Notes: a model not told the origin generated them from the letters alone. 64,000 nt of DNA from Cordia subcordata (GCA_028554755.1 JAPTOF010000024.1:3782001-3846000), one strand, 5' to 3'. Shown: positions 1 to 11,345, counted from the stretch's first letter. Made by a program: numbers and translations.

Positions 1-38
1 AACTAGGATATATCACACTTAATAATATCGATCCTGCA
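1..38 (+). repeat. 3' end of the 5' LTR of copia element F
   Basis: The bases match the terminal 38 bases of the LTR at 5643-7532 and end in CA two bases before the primer-binding site. The rest of this LTR lies left of the window. Confidence 0.9.
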
Positions 39-40
39 AT

Positions 41-52
41 TGGTATCAGAGC
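41..52 (+). other. Primer-binding site of copia element F (initiator Met tRNA type)
   Basis: TGGTATCAGAGC is the standard Ty1/copia primer-binding site, complementary to the 3' end of plant initiator Met tRNA. It starts two bases after the LTR ends. Confidence 0.92.
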
Positions 53-1687
53 TTAGGCTCACACACAACATGCGTAGACTATGCAAGAATATTGTATTTG
101 CAAAAAATATGTTAGTCATCTTGTGAGTGGCAAGATTAGGAAATCTTGTGTTGCATATACTTGTGATTTTATGCTTGTGTGTGTAGGTAATATAAAATCC
201 CCTTGATGGTTCGTATGTATGCATGATAGATTTTCGTGTACGGTCAACAAAGCTTGGCCATAGGCGATTTCATGTATAAAATATTTATGGTTATTGGTTT
301 TAGTTTCATTTAAAAGAAGCATAGGATGTTTTGATATCCTTGTAATGTTTCTTTATGAAGCTTGTATTAGCAATAGCAAAGTTTATTATTGTAATCTTTG
401 AAGACCAAGGAGAAAAACAAGAAAACAGCATAGAGGAATACTCTGCCAAGTAAGCAAGCCAGATGACTGGCTGGACCTAACCGGTCGACCGGCTACTCCA
501 GAGAGCAAAAATTCCTGAAGCAATCGGAGCCGGTCGACCGACTCTTATTAACGGTCTACCAGCTGAGGCAGAAAAAGCTACTATGTGTGCTGTTTTTATT
601 GAAGATTACAGGGAGCCATCAAAGAGCGATTCTAACATATTTTGGTGGATGTTTATAATGCATTGATATATGTTTTAACATATTTGCATTAGCATGATTG
701 CCACCTAGAAATATGTCCACTAATTAGGATTTATAAAAATTAGTCATACCTATGAGTTGATTCTCAAAGATAGTTAACTTTATAAGAATGGCTTAGACAA
801 GATAATTATAAGCGGCTATGTCTAAGGATGCCATGAGATCTCATGACAACATTAAAAGAACTTAACTTGAGATTTACATATATATATATATATATATCAA
901 TCTAAGGGTCTATGCACCTAGATTTAGGTAAGAGATCTATTGTGATATTGCAATGTTTTAGTAACACAAAGGGGATTTTCAAAAATCCAAAATGTGTTGA
1001 GATCTAAAACAAAGCAAGAATATCAAAGGAAACCCTTAAGTTAAAATATTGAGTGGGAGAGGGGACTAGAAATACCCCACAGCTTTCCATATCCAATTCA
1101 CGTTAATGATAAATGTCATTAACTTTCCCAACGGAAGGTGACACTTTGTCTAGATTTAACAAGGTGAAACATAAAATGTTTATTCAAAAGGGTGTTAGTA
1201 AGTTCGGCTATGCCATCGGTGGAGTTCTTCACTAAAGATCGCCTTACGCAACATTGATTAAAGTCACTACCCTATCGGAGGGCTTAAATCAAGAATGTTA
1301 TGGGCAATAAACATTAGGAATGGGTGTACACTCAACTTAAATGGTAGATTTGGCTATCCTATCGATAGAGTTCGCTACCGGATTTAAGAAGCCAAACAAA
1401 ATAGTGATTGAATTATTCAATTGGATCATATCCAGAAAATTGTTAATTCAAATAAGTGGTGGCACTTAACTTAATGTTCATAAGTTCGGCCATCCCATCG
1501 GTGGAGTTCTTATGAGGACGTTGAGACACTGTTACATCGAATAGTTTAAAGGGTTGATCTACTCAAAGACAAATAATGTAATGTAAAAAATACTTGTATG
1601 TTTTATTTCCAAAGATAGCATACATATTATACATGCACAATTCTATACTCATAAATTAATTATGATTATATTGTTGTATCTAGAAAA
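53..1687 (+). other. Noncoding leader of copia element F
   Basis: About 1.6 kb between the primer site and the gag ATG without a credible reading frame. It holds a cluster of GGTCGACC-type palindromes at about 480-560, a short (TA)n run near 880-895, and a motif of the form TCGGCYATSCCATCGGTGGAGTTC-like sequence repeated near 1203, 1350 and 1485, with a partial copy near 1270. Packaging or translation-control roles are possible but nothing in the sequence proves them. Confidence 0.6.
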
Positions 1688-2519
1688 ATGCCTTCGTTCA
1701 GTCCACTAGCTACAATTCTCAAAGAGCACAAGCTCACTGGGCTGAATTTTGTGGATTGGGAACGAAACTTGGACATAGTACTCACCGCAGAAGAGTACAA
1801 GTATGTCCTAACAACTCCTTGTCCTATTATGGGGGCTAACTCTTCTAAAGCCCAAAAAGATGCTAAGGCAAAATGGTAGAAAGCCAATAGTATGGCCAAG
1901 TGCTATATGATGGCTTCTATGTCAGATATTTTGTAGAGTAAGCATCATCATATGGAAACTGCAAAAGAAATCATGACCTCACTGTCTCGTATGTTTGCTG
2001 ATTAGAGCAGGCCTGCAAGGCAAGGTGCTCTTAGAGAAATTATAAATCAAAGGATGGCGGAAGAAGCATCTGTCAGGGAGCATATGCTCAAAATGATGGA
2101 TTACTTCAATACTGCCAAGATCCTAGGAGCAAATATAGATGAACAGTCAAAGGTAGACATGATTTTGGAGACTCTACCATCATCCTATACCCAGTGCAAA
2201 CTTAATTATAATATGAGCAAGATGAACATGGATATGACGGAATTAATGAAAGAGCTCCTAGCTGCAGAAGCCATAATGAAAAATAAAGGCCACATAAATA
2301 TGATTCAAGCATCCACTTCTGGACTTAACCCGAAAGGGAGAAAGTTCAAAGGAAAGGGGAAGCACAAACGTGGTCAAGGGAAAAAGAAGAGAAATGATAA
2401 ATAGCCCAGGTGGTGAATAGCCCAGGTAGTTAACAAGTGAAAAGCCCAAGGGCAAATGCTTTAGATGTGGCCTAAAAGGACACTAGAAAAAGGATTGCCC
2501 GAAGTACTTGGCATAAGGC
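1688..2519 (+). pseudogene. Degenerate copia gag polyprotein with zinc knuckle (element F)
   Basis: Gag forms the virus-like particle. The ATG at 1688 follows the leader and opens MPSFSPLATILKEHKLTG, typical of plant copia Gag. One frame runs through 1688-2404 but carries TAG stops at 1877, 1934, 2003 and 2402. The middle (2054-2400) is the UBN2-type Gag domain and ends in a very basic stretch of Lys, Arg and Gly. After a frameshift between 2402 and 2457 comes a CCHC zinc knuckle, CFRCGLKGH then KKDC; a stop replaces the expected Trp after the His. Several stops are one transition away from TGG or CAG. Confidence 0.85.
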
Positions 2520-2537
2520 CAGATAGGTACACCTCTT

Positions 2538-5500
2538 TTGTTTTACATTGAAACCTGCTTAGTGGTTAATTCTACTGATTCTTGGATTGTAGACTCAGGA
2601 GCCACTAACCATATTTGCAATTCTTTGCATTGGTTTCAGGAAATGAAGGAACTAGCTGAAGGGGAGTTTGCTCTGAGGTTAGGTAATGGAGCAAAAGTAT
2701 GGGCGGTTGCAGTGGGAGGAATGTGCTTAAATTTTCCATGTAATAGGAAGTTATTTTTGAACAACGTTTATTATGTTCTAGATGTACGTAAAAACCTTAT
2801 CTCTGTTTCGCAATTAATATTAGATGGTTTTTGCATTAATTTCCATTATGGTGTTGATAATAGTAGAGATGGAAATATTATTTGTTCCGATAGCATGCAT
2901 GATAACTTGTTCTGTATAAAACCTATTACAAACTCACTGCATAATATGGAACAAACTAATTCCCGAAAAAGGAAGGTTTCTTCGACCAATGATACTTATC
3001 TTTGGCACCTACGCTTAGGACATATTAGTCTAAAGTGAATTCAGAGATTAGTCGAGGATGGGCATCTTAGCTCATTAGATCTTGAAGATCTACCTCCGTG
3101 TGAATCTTGTCTCAAAGGAAAGATGACTAAACGGTCATTTTCTTTTAAAGGAGAAAGGGCCAAAGAAGTATTGGAATTGGTTCACACTGATGTGTGTGGT
3201 CCTATAAGCAAACCAGCATGAGGAGGTTATAAGTATTTCATTACTTTTACTGATGATTACTCTAGGTATGGATATGTATATCTGATGCGATGCAAGTCTG
3301 AATTGTTTGAGAAATTCAAAGAGTTCAAAGCTAAGGCAGAGCGGAAATTAGATAAACATATCAAAGCCCTTCGGTCTGATCGAGGTGGCGACTACCTCTC
3401 GGGTGAGTTCAGAGACTATCTTACACAAGAAGGGATAGTGTCTCTACACCAGGAACTCCTTAGCAAAATGGTGTAGTAGAGAGAAGAAATCGTACCCTAT
3501 TGGATATGGTTAGGTCAATGATGAGTCATGCATGATTATCTTTATCTTTTTGGGGGCATGCCATTGAAACAGCGGCATATATCTTGAACTTGGTACCATC
3601 TAAATCAGTACCTAAGACACCTCAAGAAATGTGGACTGGGTGCAGGCCTAGTCTAAATCATCTCCACATTTGGGGCTGTCCAGCTTATGTACTTAATAGT
3701 AATGCTTCAAAATTGGAACCAAGATTCAAGTTATGCTATTTCATTGGATATCCTAAAAGAACCAGAGGTGGGATTTTTTATAATCCTAGGGAGCGAAAGG
3801 TGTTTATAAGCACCCATGCTAGATACTTAGAGAATGATGAAATGATCCAGAAAACACCAGATTCTGAAATTGTTCTAGATGAGATTTCACAAAAATATCC
3901 AGTAACACCTGTGGTAACTGTGAATGGAAAAGAAGAGCATATTGCACCTAATATATCGAAGCATCGTCGTAGTGGGAGGATATCCAGGCCTCCTAATAGA
4001 TACTATGGAGAGTCCTTTCAGACTTCTTCAGAAAATCAGGTGGTGGATCCCATAAGTTATGATGAAGCAGTTTCCGACATAGATGTCGACCAATGGCATA
4101 AGGCAATGGATTTAGAGTTAGAATCTATGTATTCTAACAAAATCTAGGATCTTGTAGTTGCACCTGAAGGGGTAAAACCTATAGGGTGCAAATGGGTCTA
4201 CAAGAGGAACAGAGGAGTTGATGGAAAAGTTGAAACCTTTAAAGCAAGGCTGGTGGCGAAAGGCTATACTCAGAAAAAAGGGATCGATTATGAGGAAACT
4301 TTCTCACCACTAGTCATGCTTAAATCCATCAGGATACTCCTAGCCATCGCTTATCATTATGACTACGAGATATGGCAAATGGACGTCAAGACAGCCTTTC
4401 TTAATGGGGAACTTGATGAGACCATTTACATGACACAACCAGATGGATACACTGCTAAAGGCCAGTAACATATGGTTTGTAAATTAAAGAAGTCCATTTA
4501 TGGATTAAAACAGGCATCTAGAGCATGGAATGGAACATCAAATTTGATTGAGCAATTAAATCTTACGGTTTTGATCAAAATATTGATGAACCTTGCGTGT
4601 ATAAAAGGCGTAATGGAAATGCTGTAGCTTTTTTGGTTCTGTATGTGGATGATATCCTACTAATTGGAAATGATGTGGGGATGTTATCATCCATCAAGGT
4701 TTGGGTTTCTACTCAATTTCAAATGAAGGATTTAGGAGAAGCTAGTTATGTCCTAGGTATCAAGCTTTTGCGAGATCGTAAGAACAGAAGGCTGACCCTA
4801 TCTCAAGCTTCATTTATTGAGAAGATATTGGTCAGGTTTAACATGCAAAACTCTAAGAAGGCCTCGTTACCTTCTAAACATGGAATTTATCTATCTTGGG
4901 ATCAATGTCCTAAAACACCTGAGGAGATAGAGAGCATGAAGCGAGTTCCTTATGCTTCAGCAGTTGGAAGCCTCATGTATGCCATGTTATGTACTAGACC
5001 AAATATCTGCTTTGCTGTTGGCATGGCTAGTAGATATTAGTCAAACCCTGGACCGGCACATTGGGTCGCGATTAAGCATATATTCAAATTCCTGCAAGGA
5101 ACTAAGGATTATGTGCTAGAATACCGTACAGATGATCTAACGCCATTAGCATATACGGACTTGGATTTCCAGTCCGACAGAGATTCGAAGAAGTCTACTT
5201 CTAAATATGTTTTCACTCTGTCAGGAGGAGCTATTTCATGGAAAAGTATGAAGCAAAATTGTATTGCTGACTCTACCATGGAGGCTGAGTATGTAGCAGT
5301 ATCTGAGGCTGCTAAAGAGGCAGTATGGCTAAGAAAGTTCCTTTTAGACCTAGAGGTTGTGTCGGTAGCTCACAAACCAATAATGTTGTATTGTGATAAC
5401 AACGGTGCTGTTTCACAGTGCAAAGAGCCTAGGAATCACAAAAAGGGTAAACACATTGAACAGAAATATCATTTGATTTATGAGTTTATCCAGAGAGAAG

Positions 5501-5628
5501 ATGTAGTAGTTGAAAAGATAGCTTCAGCGGAAAACATGGCAGACCCATTTACTAAGACTCTTTCAGAGAGAGTGTTTGCCACACATTTAGAGTCCATGAG
5601 TATTAGGTTGTGCAAAAGTGATCTTTAG
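2538..5628 (+). pseudogene. Degenerate copia pol: protease, integrase, reverse transcriptase, RNase H (element F)
   Basis: Four enzymes of the copia polyprotein can be read in order. The protease has the DSGATNH active site near 2595. The integrase has the HHCC zinc region (HLRLGH... CESC, 3006-3110) and its three acidic residues in HTDVCG, SDRGGD and VVERRN. The reverse transcriptase has KARLVAKGYTQ near 4240 and YVDDILL near 4640. RNase H spans about 5113-5600 and ends in ADPFTKTL. The frame shifts near 3455 (just before QNGVVERRN) and again between about 4530 and 4597. In-frame stops lie near 3036, 3219, 3533, 4145, 4466 and 5038. The YVDD site and the integrase acidic residues survive, so decay is moderate. 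The product cannot be made whole. Confidence 0.92.
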
Positions 5629-5631
5629 TGC

Positions 5632-5642
5632 AAGTGGGAGAT
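5632..5642 (+). other. Polypurine tract of copia element F
   Basis: AAGTGGGAGAT lies directly before the TG of the 3' LTR at 5643, just after the pol stop. This is the usual plus-strand primer of plant copia elements. Confidence 0.85.
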
Positions 5643-7532
5643 TGTTAGGATTAGTATGCCCTAAAGCTCACTTGTACATGACACTTTGGATATGAAACAA
5701 TGTATAATCATTTTTGTTAAATGGCATTATGAGTTTCTTACATATTATCTCTGTTATGTTTTATTGATGCATATGTAAAGGCCCCTTGACTTAAACTAAT
5801 GACTTGGGTACGCAGTGAGGCTGAACGCATAGTAGGTCCAAGTCTAGATTTAGTCACGCCATAAATTGAATCCATAACTAAATAGTAGTGTTGGGCACTC
5901 TACTGGGATAAGGTTATATTGAGCAAGTCTCCTCTTTGAGGTTGATCTACCTAGGTCATTGGAGGACTTTCTGGATTTGTCTCAATAATACGTGTGTCAC
6001 GTTTTGGATAGGACCATTGTGAGTATGTTTTCTAGAGACGTACTATCAAAGAAAGAAAACAAGACACTCACTGCTACTAATTGATTGTTGCTCTTAATCT
6101 TGAGTATATGTGGATGAACTAATGAAGTTAGGGTTTGGTACTTTGATTCACTGTGGGTGAGATCTTACTTTATTAGGATCAACAGCCTTGTGCATTGAGT
6201 GCTAAGTTCTAATTAATTGGAACATGCATATGCAATATGGAATCTATGTGCCCCCTTTGGGATTGTCCAAATTTATCATCCGAATCTAGATCTAGTGATA
6301 CTACCCTTATAGATGTATCGGTCATATGGCTTGAGGGTCGCTCCCGAGATCAAGAGATTCCATGACAAGGATGGTCGGCAATAGGACAAGAAACCCAACG
6401 GAAAAAGATACAGCTAAGGAGGTGATAGTACACAGGCCAAAGGACCGGTCTTAGCTATGGGTATACATAGAGAGCATTATGGTCGGTTATTTAGTAGGTC
6501 AAAGACAAAGTTCATATTATTTTGTGATAAGCTTCTGGGTAATAGCAATTATTCTTGGAGTGCAACTTTGATCTTGTGATGGAATAGATCAAAGTTAAAA
6601 ATAATTATTATGTCACCTAGATCGGGCAAGGACATTTTTAATTATTTTTGGAAGCCAAGGTTAATTGTGTCTTCTTGGTCCATTCCCTAGTTGAAATGAC
6701 TTTGAGAGAGTAATCTTGAAAGAGCAAATTCTATATTGTGGTAGTAGCCTTATTGGGCCAAAGCTTGGAATTAGGTTGGGCTTTCTTTAGGTCTAAGATA
6801 ACCTAATTGGGATAGGATGGTTTCTTGTTGGGCTTGGGCCTCCACATGGATTATGGACTATGTGTTGGACTTGGATAATGAGCTTGGCCTAAGTCTTCCA
6901 AGACAAGTGGACAACTTGCAAAATACTACAAAAACAAGTGGGCAACTTGCACAAGTCTTCCAAGACAAGATTGAAAAGTTACATAAAGGAAATACTACAT
7001 GAAATTTTCTCCCACATTGAAAGATTAGCAACTTTGGGTGCCAAGGTTCTCTCTATAAATAGACAAGACCTTACACCTTTTATGCAATCCACTCTGTAGT
7101 TGATTTCTTCCTTTTTGGCAAGAAAATACTACAACACATAGTACACACTTACTGTGTGATTTTTGCTCTAATTTTTCAAGAGCATATTACTTTGCTTCTT
7201 TCTACACAAGAGGCTATTCTCTCAAGATAAGTCTCTTTAATCATAGGGAAGAAGACTAGGGAGTTGCTTATTGCAACCCCCTTATAGTCAATTTCTTGGT
7301 GGCCTTGTTTGTGAGTAAAACAAAGCTCGTGACAGTTATAGCTTCGTCAAAGGCCCCACGCTTCAAGAGGTTAGCTTTATATATTTTTGCAAGTACTACT
7401 TATATTCTATATGTTCTTAAGCATGTTCTTGTGTGTGTTATGTGGTTATTTCAATTTCCTAGCATGTTTTCTTGGTAGAATTTTTGAAAATATGAACTAG
7501 GATACATCACACTTAATAATATCGATCCTGCA
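5643..7532 (+). repeat. 3' LTR of copia element F (1890 bp)
   Basis: Starts TGTTAGGATTAG and ends ATCGATCCTGCA. A minus-strand copy of nearly the same length (E, 12308-14204) confirms both ends. The short open frames inside (6817-7002, 7296-7478) recur in E and are not genes. Confidence 0.93.
7054..7061 (+). promoter_or_regulatory. Probable TATA box of the copia F LTR
   Basis: TATAAATA within CTCTATAAATAGAC sits about 480 bases before the LTR end. The matching site in solo LTR E reads TGTAAATA on the minus strand, so E's promoter looks damaged. Confidence 0.6.
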
Positions 7533-8115
7533 GTATCTAGCTAAAATCCTTAATGAACCTACGATAAAACCCAGCATGTTCTAGGAAGGATCTCACATCT
7601 CAAACAAACCTAGGAACAATCAACTTCTTTATGAGTTCTACCTTAGTTGGGTTAACCTGAATCCCATCAAAAGATATTACATGACCTAAGACTATGTCTC
7701 TTTATACCATGTAATAAGATTTCTCCCAAGTAAGCACCAAATTCATCTTAACACATCAGTTTAATACTAAAGATAGGTGTCTAAGGCACTCATCAAAGCT
7801 ATCTCCAAAGAATGAGAAATCATCCATAAAAATCTCTAAGTGTTTCTCTATCATATCACTAAAGATGGCCATCATACACCTCTGATAAGTGGCAAGTGTA
7901 TTGCAAAGACTGAATGGCATTCTCCTATAAGCAAATGTGCCATAAGAGAAAGTGAAAATGGTCTTCTCTGGTCTTCAAGAAACATGAAGATCTGATTATA
8001 CCCTGAATACCTACCTAATAAACAACAGTAGCTACGGCAGCTACTCCATCTAAGATCTGGTGAAGTAAGGGTAGAGAAAAATGATCCTTTCTTGTCTTTG
8101 AGTTGAGCTTCCTAT
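7533..8115 (-). pseudogene. Gypsy element A, inner part of the reverse transcriptase
   Basis: On the minus strand this reads the core of a gypsy reverse transcriptase: KLNSKT, the LPLLHQILDGVA region, then EIFMDDFSFFG, so the FMDD active site is intact, then connection-domain sequence. The right end at 8115 adjoins element B's LTR. The missing upstream part is at 25283-25570, and the two join across the cctat duplication within the codons of DYRKLNSKT. The left end at 7533 is cut by copia F, which is inserted at AGCTAGATAC. At least one stop interrupts the frame. Confidence 0.85.
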
Positions 8116-8441
8116 TGATGTGTCTTGCTTTATGTGTGTTTAAGCTTGCATTTTCTTATGCTTTTAGAGGTGTTTTGTGCTTATTAGATAGCTATAGAGG
8201 GATATATATACTATACTCGTGCATATGAGGGTATAAATGTTCAGAGTTGAGTTTATAGAGAAAATGCTACACTAAGTACTTGTTTCTTGTGCTTTAGGCG
8301 AGGTTTGAAGTAATGTTTAGAGCTTAATTGATGATGCTTATGATATGGAGCAAAGTTTAGAGGTGTTTTGAAAATAAAGAATTGAAGAAAAGGCATTTTA
8401 GAAGCTCATAGATAAAGTACGAAGCAAATAGAGAAGACTGG
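8116..8441 (+). repeat. 5' LTR of gypsy element B, first piece
   Basis: Matches the start of the 3' LTR (23383 onward) closely, until the sequence switches to solo LTR C at 8442. The cctat target duplication lies just before it at 8111-8115. The last five bases, actgg, are the target duplication of C. Confidence 0.92.
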
Positions 8442-10068
8442 TGATGTGTGTCATTTGTGCGTGTTTGCATCTAGTTTTTGCATACACATTTAAGGGTGTT
8501 TAGAGCATAATTGAGTGCACTTAGTACAAAGTTTATGCATATTTGTTAATATTTGTACATAATGTATTTAGATGCATAAATACTACACGAAGTGTTATAT
8601 TCCATGTTTTAGGAGTGTTTTAAAAGGGTTCAAGCTTACACGAGGAAGAAATGAGCTAACGGATGAAGACCGGAAGAAAAGGGATAAAGAAAAGATCATT
8701 CTGATCCAGCCTGTCAACTTAGAAGAAGAGCTGGTTGACCGTTTAGGTCGACCATCCGCTCCAAAGAATAAAGAATTTAAGCTGGTCAAGTTCCTCAATG
8801 TCGACCGGCCATTCTAGAGAGCATCATGATTGAAGCCGGTCGAGCAAGAAAAAGGAGCCGGTCGACCGGCTAGGTCGACCGACTATGCACTGAAGAAATC
8901 TATAAAAAGCTCATTTCAGCTCATTTTCAGGGGAGGAACTTTTGTTTTTAAAACCCTAATAAATCCTAACCCTTTGCCCACTTCACCAAACACCCGAAAC
9001 GACCATCTAAACCCCATACCAAGCTAGGATTGAAGCATTAAACAAAGATTTGAAAGATTTGAAAGATTTGTACAGATTTGAAAGCAAGAATTTAAGGAAG
9101 TTCTTCTTGTTCATTCTCTATTTCTTGTAAATATATTGCTAGATTAGGCTAGATTTAGGGTTGATTTTTGTTGTATATTAGATTAGGGCTTAGAATAATG
9201 GATTTGTGTAGATCTTTGGCTCTTAATACATGTTTGTTTACATAAATATATGGCATGATTCAATATGTCTATGTATTGGAAATCAAACATGTCTATGTGT
9301 TTGTTAAAATGCCTAAGTGAATATGCATGTATTATTTGTGCTTCAAATGCTCTTATCTACTTATATGGGTGTTGTGATTGTGCTTAATCTCATGGCTTTG
9401 CTTAGTAGAGTAGGCTTTAGCTTTAAATCCAGCAAATAGATTACATGCTATGCTTAGTTGAGTGTAGGTGTTAGTCCTTGGCTTTAAATCCAGCCAAGCG
9501 GATAAGTTAACTTAGACTAGAGTATCCCTCACCCACGTTAGTGTTGGTTAATCCAGCCTTAATGTCACACTAGGTGCTAGTCTTTGGCTTTAAATCCAAC
9601 CAAGAGGATAAGTTCTAAGCACGGATTGCATAGGCTAAGAGGGATTGGCCCTTAGCTTTAAATCCAGCTAACGGGTTAAACCACTAGTATTGGTTAAGAG
9701 AGCCCCCGATCAACACAACGGCAATAGAAGTCCTAAGCCTTAGATAGACCTCATCCATTATCATAGCCCAAGTCTTGTTGCAATGCAATCGCCCTAGGTC
9801 CCGTTCTTCTTTATTAGTGTTTCCTTCCTTAGTTTGGCTCCTTTAAGTTCCTCCATAGATTAGTTTTTATTTTCCTTTTTCTGAGCTCCCTCCCATCCAA
9901 AAAAAGTAAGCACACGCACACGCACGTAGCTAATTTGAGGCACTCGAGCACATAGAGACTAAACTAAGGTAGCCTCCCTGTGGAGACGATACCCGCACTC
10001 GAATCCACTATACCACGAACGATTCGTACGCTTGCGGCTGTAAAACTCGATACGAATAGCACACATCA
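8442..10068 (+). mobile_element. Solo LTR C (1627 bp), gypsy-type
   Basis: Starts TGATGTGTGTCA, ends ACACATCA, and is flanked by actgg at 8437-8441 and 10069-10073. It splits the 5' LTR of B. It is a different family from B, although both share the TGATGTGT start and CATCA end. It carries GGTCGACC-type palindromes (about 8735-8882), a TATA box just after them, and four TTGGCTTTAAATCCAGCCAA-type repeats (about 9415-9670). The 81-residue open frame at 8572-8817 overlaps the palindromes and has no recognisable domain. Confidence 0.92.
8901..8908 (+). promoter_or_regulatory. Probable TATA box of solo LTR C
   Basis: TATAAAAA lies about 20 bases after the last GTCGACC palindrome. The layout matches those of B (10204-10210) and G (46924-46931). 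Confidence 0.6.
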
Positions 10069-11198
10069 ACTGGGTTCAAACCGGTGAAAATTAGAGCTTA
10101 AACAAGAGAGGCCGGTCAACCTCCCATTTTACCATTTTAGGCGGACCCATTTTTATAAGCTAGGTCCCCGGTTAGGTCGATCGGTTGTAGGCAAAAAAAA
10201 GCCTATAAAAGCTTGATTTTCAGCAAAACTAGGGAGAACTTTTCACACCCACTTCACACCCATGACACCAAACCCTAATTCCATCACTCACCCATCTCAC
10301 ACACACTCACACCCATTACACTAAACCCTAATTCCATCACTCACACATCTCATACACACTTAATCACACACATCTACACCTAGATTCAAGCTCTCTTTGG
10401 AATCAAACACTTGGAATTGTAGATTGAAGCAAAGAGTGTAAAAAGGAAGATAATAAACATGGAAAGGAAGATCCTATTTCTCCTTTTGTATTTAGTTTTT
10501 TCTATGATTGAGTAGACATTTAGAGGGTCATTGAAGATTGTACTAGAGGTTAACCTTTTACTTTATTGTTATAGGATACTTGATGGTTAATATATATGCT
10601 TTGTTTTGAGGTTTTTCAATGGCTATTTGCTTACATGTCTATGTGTTTGATGATACGTCCAAATGAAATAACATACCTATTTTTTGAAGCTTATTTGCTA
10701 TTAATCACGTCTATATCATTATATGAGCATGTTTATATGTTTATATGAAGAATCCATGAAGTGGGTGGTGCATTCATACATATCTATATGTATGTTTACA
10801 TGCCTTAATAGCAAAGCTAACTTCAATAGCATACATGTTGGTTCTTATTGCTTAATAGGGTGTAATCTAAATATGTCCATGGGTTTAGTAGTTGAATATG
10901 TCTATTTATTCACGAACGCCATGCCTTAGCATATGTATGAACTTGTGCTTAATGCTAATACTGCTATTGTGATGCATAATTGATGACACTTAATTAAAGA
11001 TTAGGCTTAGTTGAGTTTTCTTTGGCTTTAAACCTAGCCAATAGGCTTCCGACTTAGTTTAATCAACCTTAAATGGACTAGGTCTTGGCTTTAAACCCAG
11101 CCAACAGTTTAGGCACTAGGGTAGACTCAATCAAAGTCACCTAGAAGACTAGTTAACTAACCCGAAAACCCTAGGTCATAAGGACCATGTTGTACTCT
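10069..11198 (+). repeat. 5' LTR of gypsy element B, middle piece
   Basis: Continues the match to the 3' LTR (about 23700-24870) after the actgg duplication at 10069-10073. It holds a GGCCGGTCAACC-type motif near 10110, a TATA box TATAAAA at 10204-10210, and two of the TTGGCTTTAAA hairpin-type repeats near 11026 and 11086. It ends at the tactct duplication (11193-11198) of element D. Confidence 0.9.
10204..10210 (+). promoter_or_regulatory. Probable TATA box of the B 5' LTR
   Basis: TATAAAA follows degenerate GGTCGA motifs. The equivalent site in the 3' LTR near 23876 reads TATACGAG, so the two LTRs have diverged here. Confidence 0.5.
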
Positions 11199-11324
11199 AT
11201 TCCACCTATAAAATTAACAGAAAAATGACACCCATTAGGTAGAATTTATTCTAAAATAGAATTTAATCAAACTCAAAATTCTAGTTTAAGAGGTATAAAA
11301 ATGTAGGAAAAATTAAGCTTATCA
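11199..11324 (-). repeat. Left terminal repeat (3' LTR, short or truncated) of element D
   Basis: 126 bases, roughly 90 percent identical by eye to 16284-16409. On the minus strand it starts TGATAAGCTTAA and ends ATAGGTGGAAT, without the usual CA end. Confidence 0.8.
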
Positions 11325-11345
11325 AACACCCCCAAACTTAAGCTT
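11325..11345 (-). other. Polypurine tract of element D
   Basis: The minus strand reads a run of A and G ending GTTTGGGGGTGTT immediately before TGATAAGCTT, like the tracts of B (23361-23380) and G (46411-46429). Confidence 0.7.

Larger units (their letters stand above)
1..7532 (+). mobile_element. Ty1/copia retrotransposon F, complete except for the 5' LTR cut by the window edge
   Basis: The order is LTR end, primer-binding site, long leader, gag, protease, integrase, reverse transcriptase, RNase H, polypurine tract, 3' LTR. This domain order (integrase before reverse transcriptase) defines Ty1/copia. The last 38 bases of the 5' LTR at 1-38 match the end of the 3' LTR at 7495-7532 almost exactly. 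The element sits inside the reverse transcriptase of minus-strand gypsy element A, whose sequence resumes at 7533. The 5-bp target duplication would be gtatc (7533-7537), but the left copy lies outside the window. The gag opening and the LTR of about 1.9 kb recall the Tork/Angela-type lineage; that lineage call is from memory and uncertain. In-frame stops and three frameshifts make it non-autonomous now. Confidence 0.93.
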
